In this document: piece by piece, positions 5,876 to 12,253 of the stretch | Numbering within the stretch: the stretch's first letter is position 1 | Layout of the letters: each line of letters opens with the position of its first letter | Origin: JALYNX01 sp040905925 | GTDB taxonomy: Bacteria; Actinomycetota; Acidimicrobiia; Spongiisociales; ZC4RG35 | Reading direction: 5' to 3' | Assembly: GCA_040905925.1 (NCBI GenBank) | Contig: JBBDQO010000088.1 | Location: 1 to 26,410 of the forward strand | Length of the DNA: 26,410 nt | The notes under the pieces: generated by a model | What the model was told of the DNA's origin: nothing | Database searches by the model: none | Seen by the model: only the letters and a program-made list of their open reading frames with translations | Program-made: the position numbers and the translations under genes

Positions 5876-6790
5876 GTGACCCAACCTCGATACCTCGATT
5901 TCGACCGTTCCGAGTGGTCGGCGCTGCGGGCCAACACCCCGCTGACCTTGACCGAGGAGGACATCGAGAAGATCAGGGGAATCAATGTCCTCCTCGACAT
6001 GGACATGGTCGAGCACACCTATCTTCCGCTTTCGCGGTTGCTCAACCTCCACGTCCAGGCCAGTCATCAGCTGGCCACGGTGACCGACACCTTCCTCGGC
6101 TCACCTCCGACGCCGGTCCCGTTTGTGATCGGTGTTGCCGGCTCGGTGGCGGTGGGGAAGTCGACGACTTCACGCGTGCTCCAAGAGCTGCTCGCCCGTT
6201 GGCCCCACCATCCCAGGGTCGAGTTGGTGACAACAGACGGTTTCCTCTATCCGAACCGGGTGCTCGAGGAGAGGGGCCTGATGGATCGAAAAGGATTCCC
6301 CGAGAGCTTCGACCGGCGTCGGCTCCTCGATTTCGTCGCCAGCGCCAAGGCTGGTGATGAGCATCTCGAGACGCCGGTGTACTCACATATCGCCTACGAC
6401 ATCGTTCCGGATGAGGCTCGGGTGGTGGGGCGACCGGACATCCTCGTCGTCGAAGGGCTCAACGTGTTGCAGGCCGGGGACGCCGGGGCTTTTGTCTCGG
6501 ACTACTTCGATTTCTCGATCTTCGTCGATGCCGATCCGGCCCACATCCGCAAGTGGTACATCGAGCGTTTCCTGACCCTTCGCGACACCGCGTTCACCCA
6601 GAGCGACGCCTACTTCCGGCGCTACGCAGGATTGTCCGATGAGGAAGCGGCAAAGATGGCGCTCGACATCTGGGAGCGAATCAACGGGGTCAACCTCGTC
6701 GAGAATATCCTCCCCTCCCGGGAGCGAGCTTCGCTGATCCTGGAGAAGGCGGAGGACCACTCGGTGCAGTTGGTCCGGCTTCGTCGCTGA
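5876..6790 (+). CDS. coaA: pantothenate kinase, type I
   Basis: CoaA phosphorylates pantothenate, the first and regulated step of coenzyme A synthesis. The 304-residue product has the N-terminal helix region with LTEEDIEKIRGINVLLDMDMVEHTYLPLSRLL. The P-loop GVAGSVAVGKST is at residues 86-97. LVTTDGFLYPNRVLEERGLMDRKGFPESFD, HIAYDIVPDE and DILVVEGLNVLQ follow, all signatures of the bacterial type I (feedback-inhibited) enzyme. The C-terminus INGVNLVENILPSRERASLILEKAEDHSV matches the family end. The length is normal. The GTG at 5876 fits the family N-terminus (YLDFDRSEWSALR). It is divergent from the DUF4190-like gene with 69 bp between them. Confidence 0.97.
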   Translation: MTQPRYLDFDRSEWSALRANTPLTLTEEDIEKIRGINVLLDMDMVEHTYLPLSRLLNLHVQASHQLATVTDTFLGSPPTPVPFVIGVAGSVAVGKSTTSRVLQELLARWPHHPRVELVTTDGFLYPNRVLEERGLMDRKGFPESFDRRRLLDFVASAKAGDEHLETPVYSHIAYDIVPDEARVVGRPDILVVEGLNVLQAGDAGAFVSDYFDFSIFVDADPAHIRKWYIERFLTLRDTAFTQSDAYFRRYAGLSDEEAAKMALDIWERINGVNLVENILPSRERASLILEKAEDHSVQLVRLRR

Positions 6791-6807
6791 ACCTCGCCCC
6801 TTCTTCA

Positions 6808-6852
6808 AATTGGGATCTACAGGGGTCATATCCGGACCTGTGAATCCCAATT
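6808..6852 (+). repeat. 45-bp intergenic hairpin element, copy 1
   Basis: A near-perfect inverted repeat: 16-base arms (6808-6823 and 6837-6852) that pair apart from one mismatch and one wobble, around a 13-base centre. It begins AATTGGGATCTACAGG and ends CCTGTGAATCCCAATT. The core GGGGTCATATCCGG sits in the loop. Copy 2 (12187-12231, opposite strand) is the same length and agrees at 33 of 45 positions; at stem position 12/34 an A-T pair becomes T-A, which preserves pairing. It lies between coaA and the Yip1-like gene and could terminate coaA, but there is no U-tract. REP-like element, structured RNA and operator are all possible. Confidence 0.65.
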
Positions 6853-6876
6853 ACGAGGCGGTACCCTCGTCCGCCA

Positions 6877-7398
6877 GTGATCAAGATGTTCTCCAGAGCG
6901 GGTAGAGCCAGCCTCCTGGACCGAAAGCCATTCACAGAGGCGTTCTTCGACGGGGATGCTCCCGCGGATTCGGCCATCCTCGTTTCGTTGGTCGCTGCCG
7001 CGGTGTATGTCGGGACGCTGGCCCGGCTCGGCGTCCTGGGCGCATTCTCGATCGCCGACATGTTCAGGGTTGTGATCGCCGGGGTCGTCTCATGGCTGGT
7101 GTTGGGCTTTGCCACCTGGTTGGTGGCCAACCGGTTGTTTGGGGCCTCTTCCCGGCCGCAGACGATGATCGGTCTCCAGGGACTGGCCGTCCCTCCCCTC
7201 CTGCTGGAGATCTTCGGCTCCGCCATCGGCGGGCTCGGTTTGGTCTGGTACCTGGTGATCCTGGTGGTGGCAACCCGGGAGGCGACCGATCTCAAGTTGC
7301 GTGATGCCGCGGTGTCGGTGTTGATCGGATTCGCCGTCGCCGTCGTGTTCAGGGCTTTGCTCAGCGTGCCGTTTGCGGCGCTCAGCGCCCTGTTCTGA
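6877..7398 (+). CDS. Yip1-like multi-pass membrane protein
   Basis: The 173-residue product begins with a polar stretch (MIKMFSRAGRASLLDRKPFTEAFFDGDAPADS). About four or five hydrophobic segments follow (near 34-54, 62-85, 98-118, 118-132, 145-172). The layout and the GLQGLAVPPLLLEIF and YLVILVVATREATDLKLRDAAVSVLIGF region resemble bacterial Yip1-domain proteins, integral membrane proteins without a defined role. The start is GTG at 6877; an ATG at 6886 is an alternative. The stop overlaps the truA ATG by one base, so it is probably cotranscribed with truA. The family assignment is moderate. Confidence 0.75.
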   Translation: MIKMFSRAGRASLLDRKPFTEAFFDGDAPADSAILVSLVAAAVYVGTLARLGVLGAFSIADMFRVVIAGVVSWLVLGFATWLVANRLFGASSRPQTMIGLQGLAVPPLLLEIFGSAIGGLGLVWYLVILVVATREATDLKLRDAAVSVLIGFAVAVVFRALLSVPFAALSALF

Positions 7399-8153
7399 TG
7401 CCCTCCTACCGCATCGATTTGGCATACGACGGCACCGGGTTCCGGGGCTATGCCCGTCAGGATGGCCAGCGCACGATCCAGGGCGTTCTCGAAACCGCGC
7501 TGGAGACCGTGCTCGGGGTCATGCCGTCGACCTCGGTGGCGGGAAGGACTGATGCCGGGGTCCACGCCAGACGCCAGGTGGTCTCCTTCGACTTCGAGAG
7601 AGACGTCGATTGCCTTCAACTGGCGAAGTCCCTGAACGGGATATTGGGCCCCGAGATCGGGGTCTCGGAGGTGCGCATAGTGGAAGACGGCTTCAACGCC
7701 CGCTTCTCGGCGACCTTTCGGCGCTATCGCTACCTGATATCCGTCAACCCGGCTGGGGATCCCCTCACACGCCACCAGGTGTGGCACGTGGGTCGTTCAC
7801 TGGACATCGGTCCGATGCAGGCCGTGGCTGCGGCAGTGGTCGGCGAGCACGATTTCAGCGCCTTTTGCAGGTCAGTCGAGGGCAGGAGCAATGTCCGCCT
7901 GGTGGATGAGGCCCGATGGGACTCAGGTGAGGACCTGCTTACGTTCTGGATCCAGGCCAACGCCTTCTGTCACCAGATGGTTCGGTCCCTGGCCGGCTTC
8001 GCCTACGACGTGGGGCGGGGCTTCACCGGGGTGGATTCGATCCCAGAGATCATCGAGGCCGGCGATCGGAGCAGGATTGCCACCGTCGCCCCAGCTCACG
8101 GGTTGACGTTGTGGGAGGTCGGCTACGGGCCGGGAGGGCCCGGGCCCCGCTGA
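7398..8153 (+). CDS. truA: tRNA pseudouridine(38-40) synthase
   Basis: TruA isomerises uridines 38-40 in the anticodon arm of many tRNAs. The 251-residue product has the catalytic motif AGRTDAGVHA with nucleophile Asp52, the N-terminal YDGTGFRGYARQ, and the characteristic FRRYRYLI, GEHDFSAFC and FCHQMVRSLAGFAYDVGRG. The length is slightly under 260 and normal. The C-terminal PGGPGPR tail is unremarkable. It is coupled to the Yip1-like gene by a one-base overlap. It ends 3 bp from the end of the convergent small gene at 8157. Confidence 0.96.
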   Translation: MPSYRIDLAYDGTGFRGYARQDGQRTIQGVLETALETVLGVMPSTSVAGRTDAGVHARRQVVSFDFERDVDCLQLAKSLNGILGPEIGVSEVRIVEDGFNARFSATFRRYRYLISVNPAGDPLTRHQVWHVGRSLDIGPMQAVAAAVVGEHDFSAFCRSVEGRSNVRLVDEARWDSGEDLLTFWIQANAFCHQMVRSLAGFAYDVGRGFTGVDSIPEIIEAGDRSRIATVAPAHGLTLWEVGYGPGGPGPR

Positions 8154-8156
8154 AGG

Positions 8157-8351
8157 TCAGATCCGGCCCGGGTCGAATCCCCGCCGATTCACCTTTTGGC
8201 CCAGCGTCATCAATCCTCTGCCGATGGCGTCGAAAACGGGATTGCGGGCTGGCTCGGCATCGATCGAATGTTGGCGGAGCCGCCCCCCATCTACGGCGAA
8301 CCCGGCCTCGTCGGGCTTACCGGCGGCTTTCTTGGCAGACTTCCGTGACAA
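8157..8351 (-). CDS. small basic hypothetical protein
   Basis: I do not recognise this 64-residue protein. It starts with a Lys/Arg/Ala-rich segment (MSRKSAKKAAGKPDEAG) and ends GRGLMTLGQKVNRRGFDPGRI. No membrane segment is visible. The case for a real gene is the translation start: on the minus strand a perfect AGGAGG lies five bases before a TTG start, in a gap otherwise free of genes. It lies 117 bp downstream of the threonine ammonia-lyase gene on the same strand, past strong hairpins, so it may have its own promoter. Confidence 0.5.
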   Translation of the reverse strand: MSRKSAKKAAGKPDEAGFAVDGGRLRQHSIDAEPARNPVFDAIGRGLMTLGQKVNRRGFDPGRI

Positions 8352-8411
8352 CTTGTCCTCCTGGTCATTCCGCCGCCCATCGCGGTCGGCGTGATCTCAA
8401 TAAGACAGCCC

Positions 8412-8437
8412 GGGGCCTCATACCGGTATGGGGACCC
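8412..8437 (-). terminator. imperfect hairpin downstream of threonine ammonia-lyase
   Basis: Centred on the perfect palindrome CATACCGGTATG (8419-8430), with further pairing outward to GGG/CCC interrupted by single mismatches. It sits 31-57 bases past the stop of the minus-strand gene. There is no U-tract, so it is a structure-only terminator candidate. Confidence 0.4.
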
Positions 8438-8443
8438 TTCCCC

Positions 8444-8459
8444 TGGGGGATCTCCCCCA
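8444..8459 (-). terminator. GC hairpin right after threonine ammonia-lyase
   Basis: TGGGGGA and TCCCCCA form perfect 7-bp arms around two bases, starting nine bases after the stop at 8469. Together with the hairpin at 8412-8437 it makes a tandem structure that probably ends the minus-strand transcript. Confidence 0.45.
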
Positions 8460-8468
8460 TGGGTGACA

Positions 8469-9656
8469 TCAGCTGGTGACAGAATCGAGGGCGCTGGCGA
8501 TGCGGGCAGCGTGATCGGCATCTCTGGTCTCGACCGAGAGCTCGATCTCGACGGTGCCGAAGGGGAGCTGGAACCCCTCGCGGTGGTGCTCGACATGCAC
8601 CAGGTTTCCCCCGTTTTCCGCAATCGCCCCCAGAATCCGGAAGAGGTTGCCGGGCTGGTCGGGAACCAGGACCTTGAACTTGGCGAATCGGCCGGAAGCC
8701 TCGAGACCGTGTCGCACTGCCTTGCCCAGGAACATCAGGTCGATGTTGCCTCCTGAGAGCACGATGCAGATCGGATCGGGAGCGTCGTCCGGTATCAACT
8801 TCTCCATGAGGGCCGCCACTCCCACCGCTCCGGCCGCCTCCACCATCAGCTTGGACCTCTCCAAGATCAGCGTCAGGGCGGCCGTGGTCTGAGCGTCGTT
8901 CACCACTAGGAACTCGTCGACGAGCTCTTCGGCGATCTCCCAAACCAGGTCCGAGGGGACCGAGACCGCGATACCGTCTGCCACCGTGGGTCTTCCCCTC
9001 GGAAAGTCTCGAACGACTTGCCCCCGGCGGCGGCTCTCTGCGTACACCGCGGCGGCCTCGATCTCCACACCGATGACCTTGACGGTCGCTTTCAGGGAAC
9101 GGACGCCCACAGCCGTGCCGGCGAGGAGCCCGCCGCCTCCTGTGGGGACGACGACCGTGCCCACCTCCGGCAGCTGATCGAGGATCTCAGGTCCGATCGT
9201 CCCCTGTCCGGCGATGATCAGCGGGTCGTCGTACGGATGGACCAGCCGGGCTCCGGTGGTGGCCGCATACGAGGTGGCGGCCTCCACGGCATCGGCCAAC
9301 GAGCTGCCGGCCAGCTCGACCACGGCCCCGTAATCCTGAGTGGCCTTGATCTTGGGGATGGCGGCTCCCTGGGGCATGAAAACAGTGCACTTCGAGCCGC
9401 AGAAAGCGGCGGCGAGCGCAACGCCCTGGGCATGGTTGCCGGCCGATGCGGCGACCACGGCCTGGCCCTCCAACCTCGTAACCACGTTCAGCGCCCCACG
9501 GATCTTGAAAGACCCGGCCCGCTGCATGCATTCGGCTTTGAGATAGACGTCGCGACCGGTGAGACGGCTGAACGATTGCGACCACACGAGGGGGGTCCGT
9601 GTGACCCGGCCCTCGAATCTCGAACGGGCCTCTTGGATGTCTTCCAGTGTGATCAT
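8469..9656 (-). CDS. ilvA: threonine ammonia-lyase (threonine dehydratase) with ACT domain
   Basis: This PLP enzyme deaminates threonine to 2-oxobutanoate, the first step toward isoleucine. The 395-residue product has the PLP lysine in AGSFKIRGA (Lys51), GNHAQGVALAA, and the glycine-rich phosphate loop GGGGLLAG. A C-terminal ACT-like domain (about 325-395: FKVLVPDQPGNLFRILGAIAENGGNLVHVEHHR) would bind an amino-acid effector. The single ACT module and ~400-residue length fit the shorter IlvA/TdcB-type group; biosynthetic versus catabolic role cannot be fixed from sequence. The frame is open further upstream, but MITLEDIQEARSRFEGRVTRTPL is the family start. It is divergent from rplM. Confidence 0.93.
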   Translation of the reverse strand: MITLEDIQEARSRFEGRVTRTPLVWSQSFSRLTGRDVYLKAECMQRAGSFKIRGALNVVTRLEGQAVVAASAGNHAQGVALAAAFCGSKCTVFMPQGAAIPKIKATQDYGAVVELAGSSLADAVEAATSYAATTGARLVHPYDDPLIIAGQGTIGPEILDQLPEVGTVVVPTGGGGLLAGTAVGVRSLKATVKVIGVEIEAAAVYAESRRRGQVVRDFPRGRPTVADGIAVSVPSDLVWEIAEELVDEFLVVNDAQTTAALTLILERSKLMVEAAGAVGVAALMEKLIPDDAPDPICIVLSGGNIDLMFLGKAVRHGLEASGRFAKFKVLVPDQPGNLFRILGAIAENGGNLVHVEHHREGFQLPFGTVEIELSVETRDADHAARIASALDSVTS

Positions 9657-9763
9657 CGCGATTGGCCTAGATGATGGCTCCGGCGTAGCATATGCCCGCT
9701 CCCCACGCGGAAGCCGTTTCCCAACGTCCCCGGTATCTTTCGACCTGCCAAGGCCCAATTCAC

Positions 9764-10222
9764 ATGGCAATGAACAAGACCTATTCGCCCAAACCCGGTG
9801 ACATCACCCGTGTTTGGCATGTCGTCGATGCCACCGACTTGCCGCTGGGCCGTCTCGCATCCGAGGTGGCCACCATCCTTCGTGGTAAGCACAAGCCCAC
9901 CTATGCACCCCACGTCGACGGCGGGGATTTCGTGATAATCGTCAATGCCGAGAAGGTGGCAGTCACCTCCGGCAAGAGCCAGACCAAGATCTACTACCGC
10001 CACTCGGGATATCCGGGGGGCATCAAGGCCGAGACATTCGAGAACCTCCGTGAGCGCCGACCCGAAGCCATCATCGAGCGGGCGGTGACGGGGATGCTCC
10101 CCAAGAACAAACTGGGCCGCCAGATGGCCCGCAAGCTCAAGGTCTATCCAGGACCGAATCATCCCCATGTCGCCCAGAGCCCACAGGCCCTGGAGTTGGA
10201 AATTCGAAAGGTGGAACTCTGA
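9764..10222 (+). CDS. rplM: 50S ribosomal protein L13
   Basis: L13 is an early assembly protein of the large subunit. The 152-residue product has the typical MNKTYSPKPGDITRVWHVVDATDLPLGRLASEVATILRGKHKPTYAPHVD start, then RHSGYPGGIK and MLPKNKLGRQMARKLKVYPGPNHPH. The open frame extends upstream, but this ATG (or the next, at 9770) matches the family; AAGG at 9750-9753 is a weak ribosome site. A possible promoter is TTGGCC (9662-9667), 18 bp, TAGCAT (9686-9691), in the gap shared with the divergent ilvA. The stop overlaps the rpsI ATG by one base, the usual rplM-rpsI pair. Confidence 0.97.
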   Translation: MAMNKTYSPKPGDITRVWHVVDATDLPLGRLASEVATILRGKHKPTYAPHVDGGDFVIIVNAEKVAVTSGKSQTKIYYRHSGYPGGIKAETFENLRERRPEAIIERAVTGMLPKNKLGRQMARKLKVYPGPNHPHVAQSPQALELEIRKVEL

Positions 10223-10614
10223 TGCCGAAGCCACTCGTCCAGGCCACCGGTCGTCGCAAGGCGTCGGTCGCCAGGGTCCGACTTCGCGACGGATCGGGTC
10301 AGGTCACCCTCAATGGGCGCCAACTCGAAGACTACTTCCCCACGATGGCTTCCAGGTTGCGGGTCATGGAGCCCTTGCAGATCACCACGACCCAGGGTCG
10401 CTATGACGTCGATGCCACCCTCGAAGGCGGCGGGATCTCGGGTCAGGTCGACGCCCTAAGGCTGGGCATCGCCCGTGCCCTCATCGTTCTCGATCCCGAG
10501 CTTCGGTCGATGCTGAAGAAGGCCGGCATGCTCACCCGTGATGCACGCGTGGTTGAACGCAAGAAGTACGGCCTCCGCAAGGCGCGCCGGGCCCCGCAGT
10601 ACACGAAGCGCTGA
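10222..10614 (+). CDS. rpsI: 30S ribosomal protein S9
   Basis: S9 reaches its C-terminal tail into the P site of the small subunit. The 130-residue product has QATGRRKASVARVRL near the start, GGGISGQVDALRLGIARAL in the middle, and the family ending LTRDARVVERKKYGLRKARRAPQYTKR with the conserved terminal Lys-Arg. The ATG overlaps the rplM stop. glmM begins two bases after its stop, so glmM is probably in the same operon. Confidence 0.97.
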   Translation: MPKPLVQATGRRKASVARVRLRDGSGQVTLNGRQLEDYFPTMASRLRVMEPLQITTTQGRYDVDATLEGGGISGQVDALRLGIARALIVLDPELRSMLKKAGMLTRDARVVERKKYGLRKARRAPQYTKR

Positions 10615-10616
10615 AG

Positions 10617-11969
10617 TTGGCTGATCTCCGTCGTCTCCTCGACGATGGGAAGCCCATCTTCGGAACCGACGGTGTTAGGGGCGTAGCCGGTTCGGAGCTG
10701 ACACCCGAGCTGGCTTTGGCGATCGGAAGGGCGGCAGGGTCCCTTCTCCGGGGCGGGCCGGTAGTGGTGGGTCGAGACACCCGGCGATCTGGAGAGATGC
10801 TCTCCTCGGCGCTCCAGGCCGGCTTTCACGCGGTCGGGATCGACACGGTTGATGTCGGAGTGCTCCCGAGCGGCGGCATCAGCTATCTGACGGCAACCTC
10901 GGGCGCCACCATGGGGGCGGTCGTCTCCGCCTCTCACAACCCCGCCGAGGACAATGGCATCAAACTGCTCACGGCCCGCGGCACAAAGCTGCCCGACGAG
11001 GTGGAGCGTGAGATCGAGGACAAGTTGCGATCGTCCGGGTTCCGATCTGCTCTCGGCCCTGCGATCGGCACCCGCCTCCAGGACACTGATGCTCTCGACG
11101 CGTATGTCGCCCATCTTCTCAGTGTCTCCCGTTACAAACTGAGAGGGGTCCGCATTGCCCTCGACTGTGCCAATGGCGCGGCGTACCGGGCAGCCCCGAT
11201 GCTGTTCGAAGGGCTCAAGGCCGATGTCGCGGTGTTCGGGGACGCGCCCGATGGAAGCAACATCAACAACGGTTGCGGGGCAACTCACCCCGAGTTTCTG
11301 GCAGAGCATGCAGTGGGCCGAATCGGGCTCTCCTTCGATGGTGACGCTGATCGCTTGATCGCCGTGGACGAGGACGGTCGTGTGGCGAACGGCGATGTGA
11401 TCATGGCGATCATCGCCCGCCACCTGAAGGCCCAGGGGAAACTGACCAAGAACCTGGTGGTGGCAACCGTGATGTCGAATCTCGGGTTCCGTAGATCCAT
11501 GGCTGAGGCGGAGATCGAGATGATCGAGACCAAAGTCGGCGACCGCTACGTGATGGAGGCCCTGATCGAGAGCGAAGGGTTGTTGGGGGGAGAGCAGTCA
11601 GGTCACGTCATCTTCCTCGACCAGGGTCACACCGGGGACGGCCTTTTGACGGCGGTGCGTCTTCTCGATGTCGTGGCAGGCTCCGGCAAGGAGCTTCGTG
11701 AGCTGCGGGCAGAGGCGATCATCGAATACCCACAGATCCTGACCAACGTTCGAGTCGACCGAACCGTGGATCTCGACGCTGCCGGTGAGTACTGGGAGCA
11801 GGTGCGTGCGTTGGAAGAGGAGTTGGGGGTCGAGGGTCGGGTCCTGGTTCGGGCGTCCGGGACCGAGTCCGTGATCCGGATCATGGTGGAAGCCTCTTCC
11901 GAAGAGACAGCGAGGCATTACGCTGATCGTCTATCGGAAGTAACCGAGAGCTCTTTCGGAAAGGGGTGA
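10617..11969 (+). CDS. glmM: phosphoglucosamine mutase
   Basis: GlmM converts glucosamine-6-phosphate to glucosamine-1-phosphate on the way to UDP-GlcNAc. The 450-residue product has FGTDGVRG at residues 15-22. The active-site serine motif VSASHNPAEDNGIK is at about 103-116 (phosphorylated Ser106). The magnesium loop DGDADR is at 241-246, followed by GGEQSGH and the phosphate-binding loop RASGTESVIRIMVEA near the end. The TTG start at 10617 is two bases past the rpsI stop and has no separate ribosome site, so translation is probably coupled. The next gene in the pathway order, glmS, follows after 284 bp containing a ribozyme. Confidence 0.96.
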   Translation: MADLRRLLDDGKPIFGTDGVRGVAGSELTPELALAIGRAAGSLLRGGPVVVGRDTRRSGEMLSSALQAGFHAVGIDTVDVGVLPSGGISYLTATSGATMGAVVSASHNPAEDNGIKLLTARGTKLPDEVEREIEDKLRSSGFRSALGPAIGTRLQDTDALDAYVAHLLSVSRYKLRGVRIALDCANGAAYRAAPMLFEGLKADVAVFGDAPDGSNINNGCGATHPEFLAEHAVGRIGLSFDGDADRLIAVDEDGRVANGDVIMAIIARHLKAQGKLTKNLVVATVMSNLGFRRSMAEAEIEMIETKVGDRYVMEALIESEGLLGGEQSGHVIFLDQGHTGDGLLTAVRLLDVVAGSGKELRELRAEAIIEYPQILTNVRVDRTVDLDAAGEYWEQVRALEEELGVEGRVLVRASGTESVIRIMVEASSEETARHYADRLSEVTESSFGKG

Positions 11970-12007
11970 CGCAGGACAAGACAAGGAACAGCGTGCGGCT
12001 TAGACAC

Positions 12008-12150
12008 AGCGCCAGGCCTCGCATAGCGAGGTGACGAGGAGGAAGGTCATCGAAACATTCGGCGGATGCCTTCCCGGCCAGCTCAGGTCGTCAGGGATGG
12101 GACCAAAAACCGGGAGCGATCTCGGAACAGAGACTCACCCATGAGCGCCG
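12008..12150 (+). ncRNA. glmS ribozyme: glmS self-cleaving ribozyme / riboswitch
   Basis: The glmS leader carries the diagnostic conserved sequence: AGCGCCAGG, a P1 hairpin (CCTCGC-ATA-GCGAGG, 12017-12031), TGACGAGGAGG, TCATCGA, then TTCGGCGGATG. GGAAGG (12041-12046) pairs with CCTTCC (12069-12074). Downstream, GCTC/GAGC (12081-12084 with 12143-12146) and ATGGG/CCCAT (12097-12101 with 12138-12142) enclose a 6-bp stem with a GCGA tetraloop (12110-12125), matching the P3/P4 part. Cleavage is expected between A12008 and G12009. Members of this class use GlcN6P as a catalytic cofactor and lower glmS mRNA after cleavage. The position directly before glmS fits. It occurs mostly in Firmicutes, so a copy in a probable actinobacterium is notable. 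Confidence 0.95.
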
Positions 12151-12186
12151 GTCACCGGCCATCGCGCACGCCAGGTACAGACCCCC

Positions 12187-12231
12187 AATTGGGTTGTTCA
12201 GGGCCGCATTTGACCCCTGAGCGTCTCAATT
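12187..12231 (-). repeat. 45-bp intergenic hairpin element, copy 2
   Basis: Read on the minus strand it begins AATTGAGACGCTCAGG, has the core GGGGTCAAATGCGG, and ends CCTGAACAACCCAATT. It is the same length as copy 1 at 6808-6852 and matches it at 33 of 45 positions, with conserved outer arms (AATTG/CAATT), conserved inner stem (CAGG/CCTG) and core. It lies between the glmS ribozyme and the glmS start codon, ending 10 bases before the ribosome site, so it is part of the glmS 5' leader. Confidence 0.6.
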
Positions 12232-12253
12232 ACGTCGAACGAAGGGAACAGAT

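Noticed and set aside
10443..11423. A 326-codon minus-strand open frame opposite glmM
   Set aside because: glmM on the plus strand has every catalytic motif; the opposite frame is a composition shadow.
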